The position numbers and the translations under genes were made by a program. 64,000 nt of DNA from Dillenia suffruticosa (lineage: Eukaryota > Streptophyta > Magnoliopsida > Dilleniales > Dilleniaceae): contig JAVTVX010000012.1 in the NCBI GenBank assembly GCA_033439265.1, positions 32,552,261-32,616,260 on the forward strand. The letters are read 5' to 3'. Shown here one piece after another: positions 45,350-61,762 of the stretch (within the stretch, counting starts at the first letter, position 1; every line of letters begins with the position of its first letter). The notes beneath the pieces were generated by a model. The model was not told the origin of the DNA. It worked only from the letters and a program-made list of their open reading frames with translations, and searched no databases.

Positions 45350-46953
45350 TTTACTATCATTAAAATTTGTTAACAACGTGTAGGGATGGAACTTATGACG
45401 AGCAACAGAGGGTCACAGATGGTTAATCCATCAATGGGGGACTCGTATCCAACTTCAGAGGTTTTGCTGAAACAACACTTCTATATCCAAAAAAGCCTAC
45501 CTATGCCATTTGGGGAATTCAAGATGATCCGAAAACCATTTACAACAATTTCCGATGTTCAAACTCAAGACCTATAAGAGAGGAAAGAAGAATGATGCCG
45601 ATTGAATTAAATCTCATAGACCAACATGCGTGAAGTTTTTTGCTAAATAAATTAGTAATGCTCAGCTTGAGGACTTTAATCAGAACTCTTATCGATTTTT
45701 CTGTTTTTTTTTTATAATAATATTCTTCACTGTATCTACCCATTGGTGTTCTTGGTTTTTTTTTTTTTTTTCCTCATTGGAGGAAAAGATGGTAGCCCCA
45801 TGAACTTAAGTTGTATAGAGGGAGCATGGAGTAAGGTGGTGCTCATCTAGTTTTGCTTTGATGTACACATTTCCCCATCTTTGAACATACTTTTATCTAA
45901 TCCATCTTATTCTTTAACCCCTGCGACTTAGGATAATCTCTTCTTTTATATATATATATATAAACTGTGGCGCCATTGATTTCTCAATTTTAGTCAAAAT
46001 TGACGATAATAATGATATATTTTTTCTTTTTTTATGATTTTAATAACCATATATTATTATATAATATGTCTGACTTTCACAAATTATTTGTAAAAAAATC
46101 TTCACATATCACTTAGGGTCATGTATGTTTTATTTTATATATTTTTTTTTATAAATTTAGGTTTTATTCACTTTTTCCTGTCTTAATTGAATTGTAATGT
46201 TTGTTTAATCCTTAATGCAAATCTGTAAATGCTGATGAAGGCTTGACTTGTTTGTCAAATGTTAGCTGAAGTCAAAGAAAGGCACCCTTATTGCCTAGAA
46301 AATATCACTCAAGTCCCATATCAGAAGCAAGTGGGAAACAAGAACTAAAAATTTCACTTTCAAAAAGGTAATGCTTAATGAAATTTGCTTTTGTAGGAAA
46401 ATCCCAAAATATAATCTTTTTTGAAAGATGAAATTGCAAGAGAGACCAAAACTTAGTCATAGTCCTCTTAAGGACTTGTTCCACTATGGTCATTTTTCTT
46501 GACCCCACTATGTGACATTTTATTTTGAGATTTCTACTTTGAAATTAATGGACATTGAATCGGTGGCAATAATCAAAATTCAAGTCACTATCATACAAGT
46601 TGAGGTTTGAACAGAGAAGTACAAAAATACAAAAATGGCATTTCAATTATTTATTCTTTTGATTTTTCCGATTAGAATTTAAAATCTTCCTTGTGAGAAA
46701 ATTTTATCGCTTGAGCTATCACTGATAGAACGTTTTGATTTTTTTCTTAATAGAAGAAGAAAATAAAAACGGCATAATATTGCTTAATCCAGACTTAGAT
46801 TTTTAATGCAAGATATAATTAATCATGAGTTGACCAACAATATTTGTGAGTATCCACATCATACACATTTTGTAATGTTAAATACACCTAAACTTGTGAA
46901 AATGTTATGAGAATTTTTTTCCTTTTTCCTTTTTTCTTTTTTCTTTCTCTTTT
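45350..46953. other. intergenic, no gene recognised
   Basis: AT-rich DNA upstream of the receptor kinase. Small open frames at 45386-45577 and 46305-46508 have no known motif. The end (46910-46955) is pyrimidine-rich and may be 5' leader of the kinase gene. Confidence 0.45.
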
Positions 46954-47034
46954 TTGAATGATAAAAGAATCATTAAATTCTCATCCTTTATCATCAAAGA
47001 ACTACCACGGTTCCTTAAGCTCCAAGGCCAAAAC

Positions 47035-49530
<2,496 letters not shown>

Positions 49531-49591
49531 TCTTGTCATTCTATTAGGACATGTAAATACTTGTGAAATGTATATTATGAAAAATTTGGTT

Positions 49592-49597
49592 AATAAA
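49592..49597 (+). terminator. polyadenylation signal candidate, CRK gene
   Basis: AATAAA lies 62 bases past the stop codon of the receptor kinase. Confidence 0.45.
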
Positions 49598-49599
49598 AT

Positions 49600-51864
49600 A
49601 TAGTTTGCGAATATCGATAAATTTTTTTTTAAAAATAATTCTATATAGGGGATTTATCAGTAATTCATGTAAATATTGACACTGAGGGCATGTGTAGTAG
49701 GAGGACAAAGGGAGTAAAATATTTTTTTCTAATTTTACCTTATTTTAAATGTGTTTCATAAATAATTTTTTCCCTTTAAATTTTAAGTGGGGTAATATGT
49801 TCCTCATGGCTGCAGATAGGGCAAAAGGATGGAAATATCCAATGGTTAAATTTTTATTTTTTTCTCTTTTTTTCAACATATTTCTTTTTTTCTTTTCCTT
49901 TTTCTCTCTAAAAAAAAAAAAAGAAGAAACATGTAAATCTATTATGAAAAAATATATCAAAGGTGAAAATTTTTCAAATTAAAACACGTGAATGAACAAT
50001 TTTAATTTTTGTGAGTGTAAATTTTGTTCCTAATTTGTTACTTCCTTACTATATACATCCAAAAGTTTTATAAGTAAAAGCGAGCGTAGGCACCATTAAT
50101 CCTCCTCGTGAAATATTCGATTCTTACACCGATCGAAAGACTTATGATTCAAGTCTTTCTAGTCTAAGAACCAAAAGAAAAAAAAAAAATGAGAGTAGGC
50201 AATAGACTCGGCACTAAATGATTCGAGTTTTAGTTTAGTGATAGTAAAAGTTTATCTCTTAACCAGAGATTTCAAGTTTGGTTTCGCTATTCCCTTTTTT
50301 AAATCTAACTCTCCTTTGTTAAAAACAATGACACATCAATAGGGGAAAAAACCAGCATAGTAAGCCCAGACAGCAAAGACAATTTATCAGAGCAGGTTGT
50401 AGGCACCAAAGCCCATGTAATTATAAAGAAGAGAAACCAATTATTAGTCAAAATAATGTCATCTCGTTTCTCATGAATTCTTGCATGTTGCCGTGGTTAG
50501 CTCTTAAGCTTGCGAAACACGTCATAAGCAAAATTTTTCTGATTAATAATGTTTAAAAAAGAGGATTGTGTCATTTTCATGTTACGTATAAGCCGCCAAG
50601 TCAATTGTTGGGGCAATTTTGTCAAATCTGGTGCCTTTGTGCCTTAGTAACCACGGCCGCGGCATCTTTAGTCCCCACATCACATGCTTCATATGGCATG
50701 AGCAAACCGAAGGGCCCTGGCCTTGCCGAGACATATTTGGGGACACAAGCTCAAGAGAAACCATTCAAATGGCCTTGACCCTGCTTGGAAAGTTGAAAAG
50801 TTGAAGTTGAGTTGGCTTGAGAACATACTGAATTTGAAGTACCATAAATTTATTTTTCCCTCGTTATCTAAATTTATTTTTTATATTTATATGAAGTCAT
50901 CCAAAATTTTTTTTTTGAGAGTTTATAAATAGAGTGAAAACTCTAAATAGAGAATGGCAAGAGAAATAAAATCATTCTCTCTATATTGTTATTTTTTTTA
51001 TATTTCTCTCTTTTGAATTTGTTTTATTTTTTTTTTGAATTTTATGACAGTTTATATGTCTAATGTTCGTTAAAACATCACACACTAAACTCATCAAGGG
51101 GAACAAAAGGAAACAAAGTGCAATAAGAGTTGCCAGAAGAAGTCAGATTAAGGTAAAATGCATGGAAAAAGGATCGTTAACAAAGAAATCTTGCTAGAGA
51201 ACTACCAAACATTTAGCCATGACTTTTCTAAATCCACCATTTTGCAAATCACAAGTGCTTTAATCTCCTCATTTCTTATATACATATATGTATTTGATGG
51301 TTCCCAAAACATTCAATATTTTTATGATTGTTCTGGAGGGAAAAAAAAGGATAGATCTTATATTTTGTCCTCCCAAACATTCAATGCCTTCTCTAGATCC
51401 GGTTTAAACCAGACTTGCTCCAATTATGGGAAATCTAAATACAAGTATGCCTTAAAGTTTCACCAAGAGAAGAAAGAAGGGAAATTTTGCTTATATATAG
51501 ATAACCGAGTTAATCTATAAGACCATGAAAAGTCAGTTTAGGTCTGGTTAGAGCCACTGGCCCAATAGTTACAGAAAATGACATGGTACGATCAACCCAT
51601 GTGAGGTTAACATCTTAAATCCACATTTTTTGAAGCCATAACCTTCTTAGAAAAGCTACCATGAAAAGACTACCATGTTTAATCTGCCTATTGATGTTGA
51701 TGTCCATTGGAATTAAACCCTTTTCACCTTTGCTTTCGTTTTCATTTGAATTTGACTGGGAAAAGTCATTTGAACAAGAAAACCTTATACGCTGCCAAGA
51801 CACACCATAAGGACTTGAACTTCAAAATTGAAGTATTTCCAAGAATAAGTTTCAGTCTCAAGAT
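49600..51864. other. spacer between the CRK gene and its broken copy
   Basis: Mostly AT-rich non-coding DNA. The block at about 50560-50815 is more balanced and open in several frames but matches nothing I know. A 120-codon open frame at 51158-51520 shows no domain. Confidence 0.4.
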
Positions 51865-54306
51865 ATGTTGAAAACTGCTCAATCGATCTTGATTTGCTTC
51901 TTTGTTTTCATCATCTTCCATGTCTGTCCTGCATGTGCCAATCCACCATCTGATATATTCTCAAATTCAACTAATTATACCTCCAATAGTCCATTTGAAA
52001 AAAACCTTAACTCCCTTCTTCCTTCTTTACCTTCAAATACTTGTTCTTCAACACATCGTTTGGAGGTGACCCAGATATACTTTATAGTCTGTATTTATGC
52101 CTAACCTACTCTAGCTATGCATGTGCCATAGCTGCATCTCCACTGCATCACAGGACATCACAATGCTCTGTCCAAGCAATGAAGAAGCTGTTGTTTGGGA
52201 AGAAGACTGCCAATTACGTTAGTCCAACAAGTGAATCTTTGGCCAATTGGATGTTTCAGGGAATATTCCCAAGTACGACATGAAAAATACCTTGGAGCCA
52301 GAGAGATTTAAGACTGTTGTGAATCAGACTTTGCTTAATCTTACTAAGATTGCAGATTTTGGATCCTCGAGTAACATGTATGCCACCGGAGAGGTAGCCT
52401 TTTCAAGTACAGACACAAATCTATGTTCTTGTGCAATGTACTATGGACTTGTATCCCAGTAATTGCAGTCGATGCTTTGAAACTTCCATATCAGACTTTC
52501 TAGGTTGTTGCTATTTTTATGGAGGAGTGAGACTTCTAAGCCATAGTTGCTATTTGAGATATGAGTACTATGCATTCTATGAAGGTCAAATTGAAATTTC
52601 AGCATCAAAGAAAGGTAGATATTTGGGAACCTTTTTAAAGCATATGAATATTCTAAATACTAAGGCTGCTATCTTTTTTTTGGTACACAATTAAATTTAG
52701 TTTCAATTGTTTGAAAAGCAGGTAATGGAAGGAAAATATGGATAAGCATAATTTCTACTATTTTATCTGCATTTTTCATGGTGTTGCTGTTGGTTGCGGT
52801 TGTCTATTGTCTTGTGATCAGGAGAAGAACTTGAAAAGGTAAACAAGCTAAGAACAGAATACTCTCTCTCTCTCTCTCTCTCTCTCTAAATTTTTGCTTT
52901 GCAGATAGAAGCTAAAGTTCAAGTCAGGCAGTTCAATTAAGTAGCTTTGGTGAATCCAAAAGCATTGCTTTCCTGCAACAAGATTTACAAGCAAGGGGTG
53001 ACTTGGTGAAGAATCTCCCTTCTTTGATTTGGCAACAATACGTGCAGCAACAAATGATTTCTCATACGAAAACAAAGTTGGGCAAGGCAGTTATGGCCCT
53101 GTTTACAAGATACTAAATAAGTTTTGATTAGGAAAAAAAAGGGGTATGTTTCATGGCAAAGACTTCCTAAAGTAATGTTTGATCTTTTGTTAGGGCATAT
53201 TTAGTGATTGCAAGATGATTGCAATGAAAAGGCTATTCAGAGCAAGGCCTAAATGAATTTGCAAATGAAGTCCAATGAAGCTTCAGCACAAAGACCTTGT
53301 TAGGCTCTTAGGCTTTTGCATTGATGGCAAAGAAAAAATTCTCATTTATGAGTACATGCCTAATGGCAGCCTAGAAGTCTTCCTCTTATGTTCGTATTTT
53401 TAATAGCTTTTCTAATGCTTATATAAGGATTTAAGTCAATTCTTTAGCGCTTAGCACATTATGTGCAGATCAAAGCAAACGTGCGCAACTTTGGTTGGAA
53501 GAAATGGGTCAATATTATTAATGGAATTGCAAAGGGTGTTCTCTGTCTTCACCAAGATTCATGTCTCAGAATCATTCATCGAGATCTTAAGCCTAGCAAT
53601 ATATTGTTGGATGCTGATTTTGGAACAGCAAGGATTTTTGGAGAAAATGATGATGGAGCTAACACTGCTATAATTACCAGAACCTGGTGAGTTTAATATC
53701 AAAAGTCCAACATGTTAAGACATTAAAGAACTTCATGTGCCTAAGTAATATCATTTCTTTTTGGTTTAGTGGATATATGGCTCCAGAGTATGCTATGCAA
53801 GGATTGTATTCAATCAAGTCTGATGCTTTTAGCTTTGGAGTACTAATTCTAGAAATCATCATTGAGAGAAGAAATGCAGAATTTCATCTCTCAAAATGTG
53901 CCCCCTAGTCTCCTTGCATATGTAGGCATAGTTTGCATATTACCAGCACACATTTGAAAAATATTTTGTGCTCTCAAATTTAGTATTTGGAAACATTTTG
54001 ACAGGCATGGGAATTGTGGAACAAGGAAAGAGAACTAGATTTGATTGATCCATTGTTGAATGATTTGATTTCAGATGACGAGAATTTATGTTGTTCATGC
54101 ACATTGCACCGTTGTGTGTTCAAGACGACGTGTTTGACAAACCAACCATGTCATCGGTTATTCTTATGCTGAAAGGCAATTCAATCACTCTTTCTCAACC
54201 TCAGAGTCCTGCTTTTTCTGTGGGCACATTCACTGACCACTATGAAACGGTCGCAAATGACCGTTCAACTGTCAATGTTCTAACTATTTCTGATATCTCT
54301 GCCTGA
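51865..54306 (+). pseudogene. CRK (DUF26) receptor kinase pseudogene, tandem copy
   Basis: The segment is collinear with the intact CRK gene upstream. It has a signal peptide from 51865, two decayed DUF26 units (the second has CTMDLYPSNCSRC), a transmembrane part near 52740-52820, then kinase pieces including [48 protein letters not shown] (53571 onward), [18 protein letters not shown] and the C-terminal FTDHYETV. Breaks include frameshifts near 52040, 52190 and 52420. There is a stop after the transmembrane basic cluster, more stops in the juxtamembrane and N-lobe, and an in-frame loss of about seven codons just before DFG, giving DADFG. A CT repeat sits at 52862-52887. The copia element is inserted 32 bases after its stop. 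Confidence 0.88.
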
Positions 54307-54338
54307 AGATACAAGTCAACCCATCTTGGGATGGAACA

Positions 54339-54596
54339 TGATAGAGTTAATGTACTTTCTTATTTTGTAGAAAATTAAGGAGACCAACAGTCTTAAGATA
54401 GGATAGTCTAAGAGTCATAAAGTAGGGAAGTAAGAGTTATACGTTAAGAGAGTCTTTTAGTGTGGAGTTGAAAAGTCATGAACTTAACAAAATAGTGTGT
54501 TTTATGTAAAGAAAAAGGATGAATGAGGTATGAGAGATGAATCACTCTTTCTGAAAAATTACGAAAAATTTTGCTATTGTTCATGTTCTTACAACA
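54339..54596 (+). repeat. copia 5' LTR
   Basis: 258 bases, TG..CA ends, directly repeated at 61763-62023. The first base follows the target duplicate GAACA. Confidence 0.9.
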
Positions 54597-54600
54597 AAAT

Positions 54601-54612
54601 TGGTAGTAGAGC
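54601..54612 (+). other. copia primer binding site
   Basis: TGGTAGTAGAGC lies four bases after the 5' LTR. It differs at two positions from TGGTATCAGAGC, the usual site for initiator methionine tRNA in plant copia elements. Confidence 0.65.
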
Positions 54613-54661
54613 TTGAAAATCCAAGAGAGGTTCCATAATTTTTGAAACATAGATGACAAGT

Positions 54662-57600
54662 TCTTCTATTGTCAATTTTAGTGCAGTCCAAATCCCTATT
54701 TTTACAGGAGAAAACTATGATTTATGGTATGTCAAAGTGAAGATTCTTCTTGAGTCATTAGATGTATGGAAGCTTGTGGAAATGGAATCAAAGAGCCAGA
54801 ATCATAGTCAACTTTGATGGCAGGTCAGAGGAAGGAGATAAGGGAGAAGAAACATCTTGATGCAGCTGTTCTTTCCATATTTCAGAGGGGAGTTTCTGAT
54901 ACAATTTTTCTCAGAATCATGAGAGCGATAGGCAAAACAGGCATGGGATATTTTGCAAGAAAAATTTTAGGGAGATTTTCAGGTACGGTTGATAAAACTT
55001 CAATCTTGTAGAAGGGAGTTTGAGAATATTAGAATGAAAGAAAATGAATTGATGCAAGAGTTCTTTACTAGATTGATTGAATTAGTAAATCAAATGAAGG
55101 CAAATGGTGAGGAAATTACTGATAAGTAGATAAATGAAAAGGTGCTAATATGTTTGCCTGAAAAGTTTGTCTCCAAAGTCGCTGTGATAGAAGAAACAAA
55201 AATCTAGCATCTATGAGTATTCAGGAGTTGATGGGTTCACTAAAAACATTTGAGCAAAGATTGATTTATCATAGTGAAAAAGCTGTAGAAAGTGCATTTT
55301 AATCTAAACTTATGTTTGGTTCAAAAAGTCAGGGAGTGTCTAAAGAAGAAAAACAAAATGATTTGGTTAGAAGTAGTGGATGAGGCAGAAGTTCAAGGGG
55401 AAGAGGTAGAGGCAGAGGTGAATTTAGAGAAAGAGAGAGGAAGAATAACGTAGAAGATTCGTTTAAAAAATGTTTCATTTGTGACAAACCAGGGCATTTA
55501 GTAAAAGATTGCTATCACAAAAGCAGACCACAATGTTTCAATTGCAAAAGGTTTGGTCACTTGAATAAAGATTGTAGAGTAAATGTTAATTAGCAGGCAA
55601 AGATAATGGAAGAGGGTGATGCAGAAGATAATATGTTTATGCTTGTCAAAGTGCAATTGAAAAAAGGGATGATCATTGGGATGTTGATAGTGCCTATAGT
55701 AATCACATGACATCTGAAAGAAGTATTTTTTGTGATTTGAATACAAACTTCCATTCAAAAGTAAAAAATGGCAATAGAGAATGTATGAAAGCAAAATGGC
55801 TTGGTACAGTTGCTATTCAAACCAAATATGGAGTCAAGAAGATCCAAGAAGTTCTCTATGTGCCTGATGCTAATGCTAATTTGCTGAGTCTTGGCCAGTT
55901 GCTTGAGCATAGTTATTTTCTTCATTTTGAGGATAACTATTGCACAATTTATGACAAAAGTCCTTCTCAAAATGCTTTAGCCAAAGTGAAAATGTAGAAA
56001 TGATATTTTCCTCTCAATTTTAAATATCCAGCAGAGAAGTCTATGAAGGCTAATTTGGAGGATGAAAGCTGGTTGTGCCATTACTGATTTGGTCATTTGA
56101 ATTTTCAAAACCTGAAGATGATGCAGCAAAAAGGCATGGTACATGGTCTCCCGAATATTCATGATAAAATTAGAGTTTGTGAAGGGTGTGCATTTGGCAA
56201 GCAACATAGGCAATCATTTCCTAAAGGAGTGGCTTGGAGAGCAAAAGAAAAGCTTGAACTTGTGCATAGAGATGTGTGTGGACCGATGAAAACACCTTCA
56301 TAGAATGAAAATTGGTATTTTATTTTGTTTATTGATGATTACAGTAGGATAACTTGGGTTTATTTTATAAGAAATAAATTTTAAGTGTTCAGTATTTTCA
56401 AAAAATTTAAAAATCTTGTTGAGAATCAAAGTGGTAAGAAGATCAAGGTGTTGAGAAGTGACAGAGGAAATGAGTATATTCAAGGGAGTTTCAACAATTT
56501 TCTGAAGATAAAGGGGTTGAAAAGTAGTTGACGGTGGCTTATTCACCACAGCAAAACAGGGTATCTGAGAGGAATAATCAAACAGTAATGGAGATGGCTA
56601 AATCCATGTTATTTCAGAAAAATATGCCTAAGAAGTTTTGGCCTAAAGCGGTTAACACGGCTGTGTATTTAATCAATCTGTGCTGCACAAGTGTATTGAA
56701 GGAGAGGACGCCATTTGAAGCGTGGAGTGACAGAAAACTTTCGGTTAGTCATCTCAAGGTGTTTGGTAGTATATGTTTTGCTCAAATTCCTAAAGAAAAG
56801 AGGACAAAACTTGATGAGCCTAGTGAGAGATGTATTTTTTTGGGAGATAGTTTGGCTTCTAAAGGCTACAGATTATATAGTCTTATTCTGTGATCATAAG
56901 TAGAGATGTGGTATTTGATGAAGATAAGAAGTAGAAGTGGGAAGATGAATCGCAGGAGATCAAGAATGGGCTAAAGATGATTTTGCTGTAAAAGCCAATG
57001 AAGAATGAAGATGAAGAAAATGCAATTGGTCTAGAAATAGATACACGTTCTCCTAGTTCAAGCTCTTCAACACCTAGCTCAACTCCTATCAAGATGAGGA
57101 GATTGAGTGATATTTATGCAAGATGCAATTTGTGTATTGTTGAACCAGAAAGTTTTGAAGAAGCCATAAGAAAGAAATACTGGAGGAGAGCAATGGAAGA
57201 GGAGATTGAAGCTATTGAAAAGAACAAAACTTGGGAGCTGGTAGATAGACCAAAAGACAGAGAATTAATTAGTGTGAAGTGGATTTATAAAGTGAAGCAT
57301 AATGCAGATGGCTCTGTTCAAAATAATAAAACAAGATTGGTTGCCAAGGGATATGCACAACAAATGGGAGTGGATTTTTATGAAGTCTTTGCTCTAGTTG
57401 CAAGGCTTGATACCATCAGGATGTTAATAGCATTGGCTGCTCAAGAGGATTGGACACTTTATCAATTAGATGTGAAATCCGTATTTTTGAATGGTAAGCT
57501 AAAAGAGGAGGTCTATGTGGTGCAACTAGCTGGTTTTATTGCTAAGAATGCAGAGGACAAAGTGATTAAGTTGAAGAAAGCATTATATGGCTTAAAACAA

Positions 57601-60600
57601 GCTCCACGAGCATAGTATAATCAAATTGATATCTAGTTCATCAATAATGAATTCAAGAAAAACATGAGTGGGCCAACTTTGTATGTGAAGAAGCAAGATA
57701 TGAACATTCTTATTATTGCTTTGTATGTTAATGATTTAGTGTTTACCAGCAATAATCAAAAAATGGTTGAAAAATTTAAAGAAGAAATGATGAAGAGATA
57801 TGACATGAGTGATTTGGGGCTATTGCATCATTTTCTTGGAATAGAGATTTATTAATGTGAAAATAAGATATTTATATGTCAAGAAAATTATGCAGAAAAA
57901 ATTCTGGCAAAATTTGGAATGCATGGTTGCAAACTACTTGATTCTCCAATGTATTGAATGAAAAATTGAAGAGAGATGATGGTGGAAGAAGTGTTGATGA
58001 AAGGTTGTATATATGAGCTTGATTGGTAACTTATTGTATCTTACAGCAATCAGATTGGATATTATGTTTGCAGTAAGTTTGTTGTCATGTTTTATGCATT
58101 GTCCCAACCAATTTTAACTATGGAGCAGGTAAAATGGTGTTAAGGTGTAACACCGACTTTGTGATTCCGTATTTTTGTACGAAAAATTTTATTTATTTAT
58201 ATTGAATTTTGATTTTTGGGTATTTAAATTAAATTTTTGATATATTTAAATTATTACCGTATCCGTGAAAATTAGGGTAAAATAAATAAATATATATATG
58301 TATATATATATAAATAATAATAATAATAATAATAATAAAAGAAAAAGAAAAAGAAAAAGAAAAGAAAAGAAAGGAAAAAAAAAGGGGGGGAAGCGGAGTG
58401 TTGCGTTTTGAGGCAAAACGTAGCACCCCCTCCCAAAGATTGGATTAGGGCTTTTAGCCCTGATCTCTCTCTCTCTCTCTCTTCTCTCTCCTTCTCATCT
58501 CCGTCTCTTCCTCTCTCGTAGCTGCGCCCGATTGCCGCCGCCGCTCCCTTTCTGCCATCGCCGTCGCCCACCGCCTCGCCTTCCTCCCGCGTTCGCCGCT
58601 GCTGCAACGCCTTTCCGCGAGCAAAGCGTGCCCTTGCGCGACCTCCCCCCCGCGACCGCAACCTCCCCGCAAGCGCGATCCTCACGCGAGCACGTGCCTT
58701 AGCTCGCGAATTCCAGCTTGCAGCACGTTCCTCCCTGCACCAGCGCGCCACAACACGAGCATGAGCGCGCTCCAACGCGACCCCTGTACGAGGGCGAGAG
58801 CGCTCCAGCGCGACCCTCTGAACGAGCACAGCGCGCTCCAGCGCGCGACCCACTACGCCAGCGCGCTCCAGCGCGCGACCCATAGCGCGAGCGCACGTGC
58901 CTCACAGCGCGCGATCCACTCGCGAGCGCGATCCAGCTGGCCAGCACGAACCCTAGCCCATGAGCGCCCGCAAGGCCACGAAGCCCACTGTGGCCCGCGA
59001 AGCCCACTGCGGCCAGCAAACCGGGCTGCCAGCCCGCGAGCCCACCAGCGGGCCAGCCCGCCAGCCCTCGAGCCCGTGACGGCCCACGAGCCCGCGTCGG
59101 CCCATGAGCCGGCAACCAGCTGTTCCCTTCAAGAGCTCACCTGCATCTTCTTTACTGCAGGTAACGACTATAATTGGATGTAATTCTAGGGTTTGGCGTT
59201 TTAGAATTTAATTAGTTGCTAACTTCGTTTCAAATTTAGAAATATTATAGGTTTTAGACCAGTTCGACGGGCGAACGAAAGTTATGTTTTAGATCCGAGA
59301 AAACCTAGGTGAGAGAAATGCAATTATTTTAATATTTGAATTAAGCTTGTCGAAATTTGGTGGAATTTAGAATCGAAAATTATATAATGTTAAATTCGAA
59401 AAAAATTAGAGAAAATGAGAAATATTGAAAAATTGATCATTTGTGAGCCAAATGATTGAAAGTGATAAACGGGAATCTAAAAAGGGGATTGTGTCAATTA
59501 CAGTTATATTAAATTTGAAAGAAAAATTAAAAATCTCATATTAAACCTTTATTTAATATTAAATTGTGATGATTGATTAGGTTTGTCTTTTGGAGACTCT
59601 ATGAGTCAATTGGATTGAATTGAAAAATAAGAAGTGATCACCCTCCCTAGAAATGTAAGTGGGATTCTAATCTCTTGCATGAAATAGTAAAACTTGTTTC
59701 TGTCGTGTTTTTAATAAAATATGCTTTCGATATGCATTGACTCGACGTGTGATATTAAATTTCAAAACTTATTTTGTGACATTTGGAGTGTCGTAAATTT
59801 ATGTTTCTGATGACTATGCATCCATGTTTGAAATGAAATGATATTGTGTCATTATTTGAGAACTAGATATGTTTTCTATTTTGCCGTCGCATTGGCTTGG
59901 ATTTGAAATGATTTGATGAATGTATTGGCATACGGATTTGAAATGTTTTCGATGAACTATGTGGGTTGGATGCCCACTAATTATACGATGATATGATTCT
60001 TACCTGTGGGACGTTGTGCCCTTGTGATACTATGATGATGACATTGATGATTCCGTAGTTACGAAGGGTGTTTGTAGAGGCATGGGTTGCCCGGATACGC
60101 TTTTGCAGGAGATATTCACAAACGTCATTGATTCGAATGGCTATAGGCGCGGCCGGTTGAACCCACATTGGGGGAGGACGAGTGTGACGCTACTGTCTAA
60201 TATCGGGCGGGGTCCTATACATGATGATGAGTTAACCCCAGCAAACTCATGGCCAACGTCGGGGTAGAGAGCTATTTTAAAACCTATGCATAATAAAACC
60301 CCCGATGCGTCTGTCCTTGATCATGGTTGACCTTTGTCAGGATTATTTTTGGCTTACTCTACTATTATTTGATTTTTAAATGGATACATACATGCTTGTT
60401 ATCGTTCGATTGATTTAAATGATTTCAAATTACTAAATATATCATGTTGTATTGCGAAATGTAAATTTTTGTTTCAAATGATATTATTTGACACTCCAAT
60501 GATTCACCCACACTATTTATACTTGATATTATCCCCCTCACTCATTGAGTATCTTCCAATGATACTCATCCCTCTCTTTTCCTTCCTCAAATAGGATTTT

Positions 60601-61690
60601 TGTGATAGAGCGACATTTCAGACTCTAGAGGGTTTGATAGCATACCTTGAGATTTGGTAGTTACGACGGTGAAGTTTGAGTTAAATTTGAAATATGAATT
60701 TCGTACTTTGTTTCGACTCTGCGCGATCTTGATATTGAAATCTGTATTTGACCGTGTATATTATGGGATGACTGTATAACTTATGGACAGTTGTGTGCAT
60801 AACTCTCATTTTGGTTCATTTTACTTGCATTGAGACATCTGTAAGCGTTTAAACTTTTTATTTGGGAAATTTATTGTATATTTGTATAAACTTTAGATCC
60901 GCTCAGTGTGGCAGCTGTTCATACTCTAGTTGGGCATGACAGTAAAGGTCTGTGATTAGGATTGTTGGAGATTTATAGTCTAGCGTTGTTCTGGATGTTT
61001 GTTGTGGTTGATAGGTTGTTGTGAGGCCTGAATGACCATTTTATTTTATTTACAGGTTGATTTTAAATTATACAGATTTATTTGTATATGGAAAATCTCC
61101 GATTTATGGAGAGGTTATATCCGATTTTCTGTAGAAATACAGCCGATATTCAGGACAACGGGCGGCTGCTCACGACCCCAGTTCGGGGCGTGACATAAGG
61201 TACGTGCAGGGAATGAAGGGATATGGAATTAAATATTGTAGGGGTGAAAAATTGGAGTTGCAGGGGTTTTGTGATAGTGATTGGGCAGGTTGTATGGATG
61301 ATAGGAAGAGCACATCTGGTATGTTTTTATGATTGGTTCAAGAGCTATTTCATGATGCTCAAAGAAGCAATAATCTATGGCTCAGTCATCTACAAAGGCT
61401 TAATATGTTTCAATTACAATGGTAACTTCTCAAGTAATTTGGTTGAGAAGAAAATTGGAGAATATGAAAGATAAACATGATACTGCAACTAATATTTACT
61501 GTGATAACAAATCAGTCATTGCATTAACCAAAAATCTAGTGCAGCATAGTTGGGCAAAGCACATTGCCATCAAGTACTATTTTATCATAAATGCAATAGA
61601 GGAAAATGAAGTTAGGTTGAAGTATTGCACGTCTGAAGAGCAAGTGGCAGACATTTTCACGAAGGCATTACCAAAGGATAAGTTTAGCTG
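54662..61690 (+). pseudogene. copia gag-pol polyprotein remnant, interrupted
   Basis: Gag begins near 54662 (PIFTGENYDLWYVKVK) and ends with two intact CCHC knuckles at 55471-55512 and 55534-55575, after an RG-rich stretch. The protease site reads DSAYSNHMT (55686 onward) instead of the usual DSG. The pre-integrase part has VCEGCAFGKQHRQSFP. The integrase keeps RSDRGNEY and a later Glu in VSERNNQTVMEM (about 56560). RT has WIYKVKHNADGSVQ, QLDVKSVFLNG, KALYGLKQAPRA, and YVND at 57724-57735 where YVDD is expected. RNase H pieces (CDSDWAGCMDDRKSTSG, then IYCDNKSVIALTKN and VADIFTKALPKDKF) lie beyond the nested LTR, at 61200-61690. Many stop codons, several TAG at expected Trp or Gln, make it non-functional. 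Confidence 0.9.
58146..61196 (+). mobile_element. probable solo LTR of the long-LTR gypsy-type family, nested in copia
   Basis: The element starts TGTAACACCG and ends GGGGCGTGACA. It is flanked by the 5-base duplication TAAGG at 58141-58145 and 61197-61201. It splits the copia RT/RNase H region and has no coding domain. It matches the element at 9125-11810 in the opposite orientation. After an ATA-repeat (58310-58337) comes AGGGCTTTTAGCCCTGATC with a CT tract, then a GC-rich zone (about 58500-59110) with recurring GCGCTCCAGCGCGACC units. The 203-codon minus-strand open frame here is composition-driven. Assignment to Ty3/gypsy is inferred from size, ends and duplication length. Confidence 0.78.
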
Positions 61691-61762
61691 CTGAGGGGAA
61701 AGCTTGGTGTGGAGAAGTCATGCAGAGAGAGAGTTTGAGAGAAGAAAGCATTTAAAGGAGAG

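Noticed and set aside
51158-51520. 120-codon open frame upstream of the CRK pseudogene
   Set aside because: No signal, domain or splice context supports it.
58272-58883. 203-codon minus-strand open frame
   Set aside because: It reads through an ATA microsatellite, an A-rich run and the GC-rich LTR core, with no domain.
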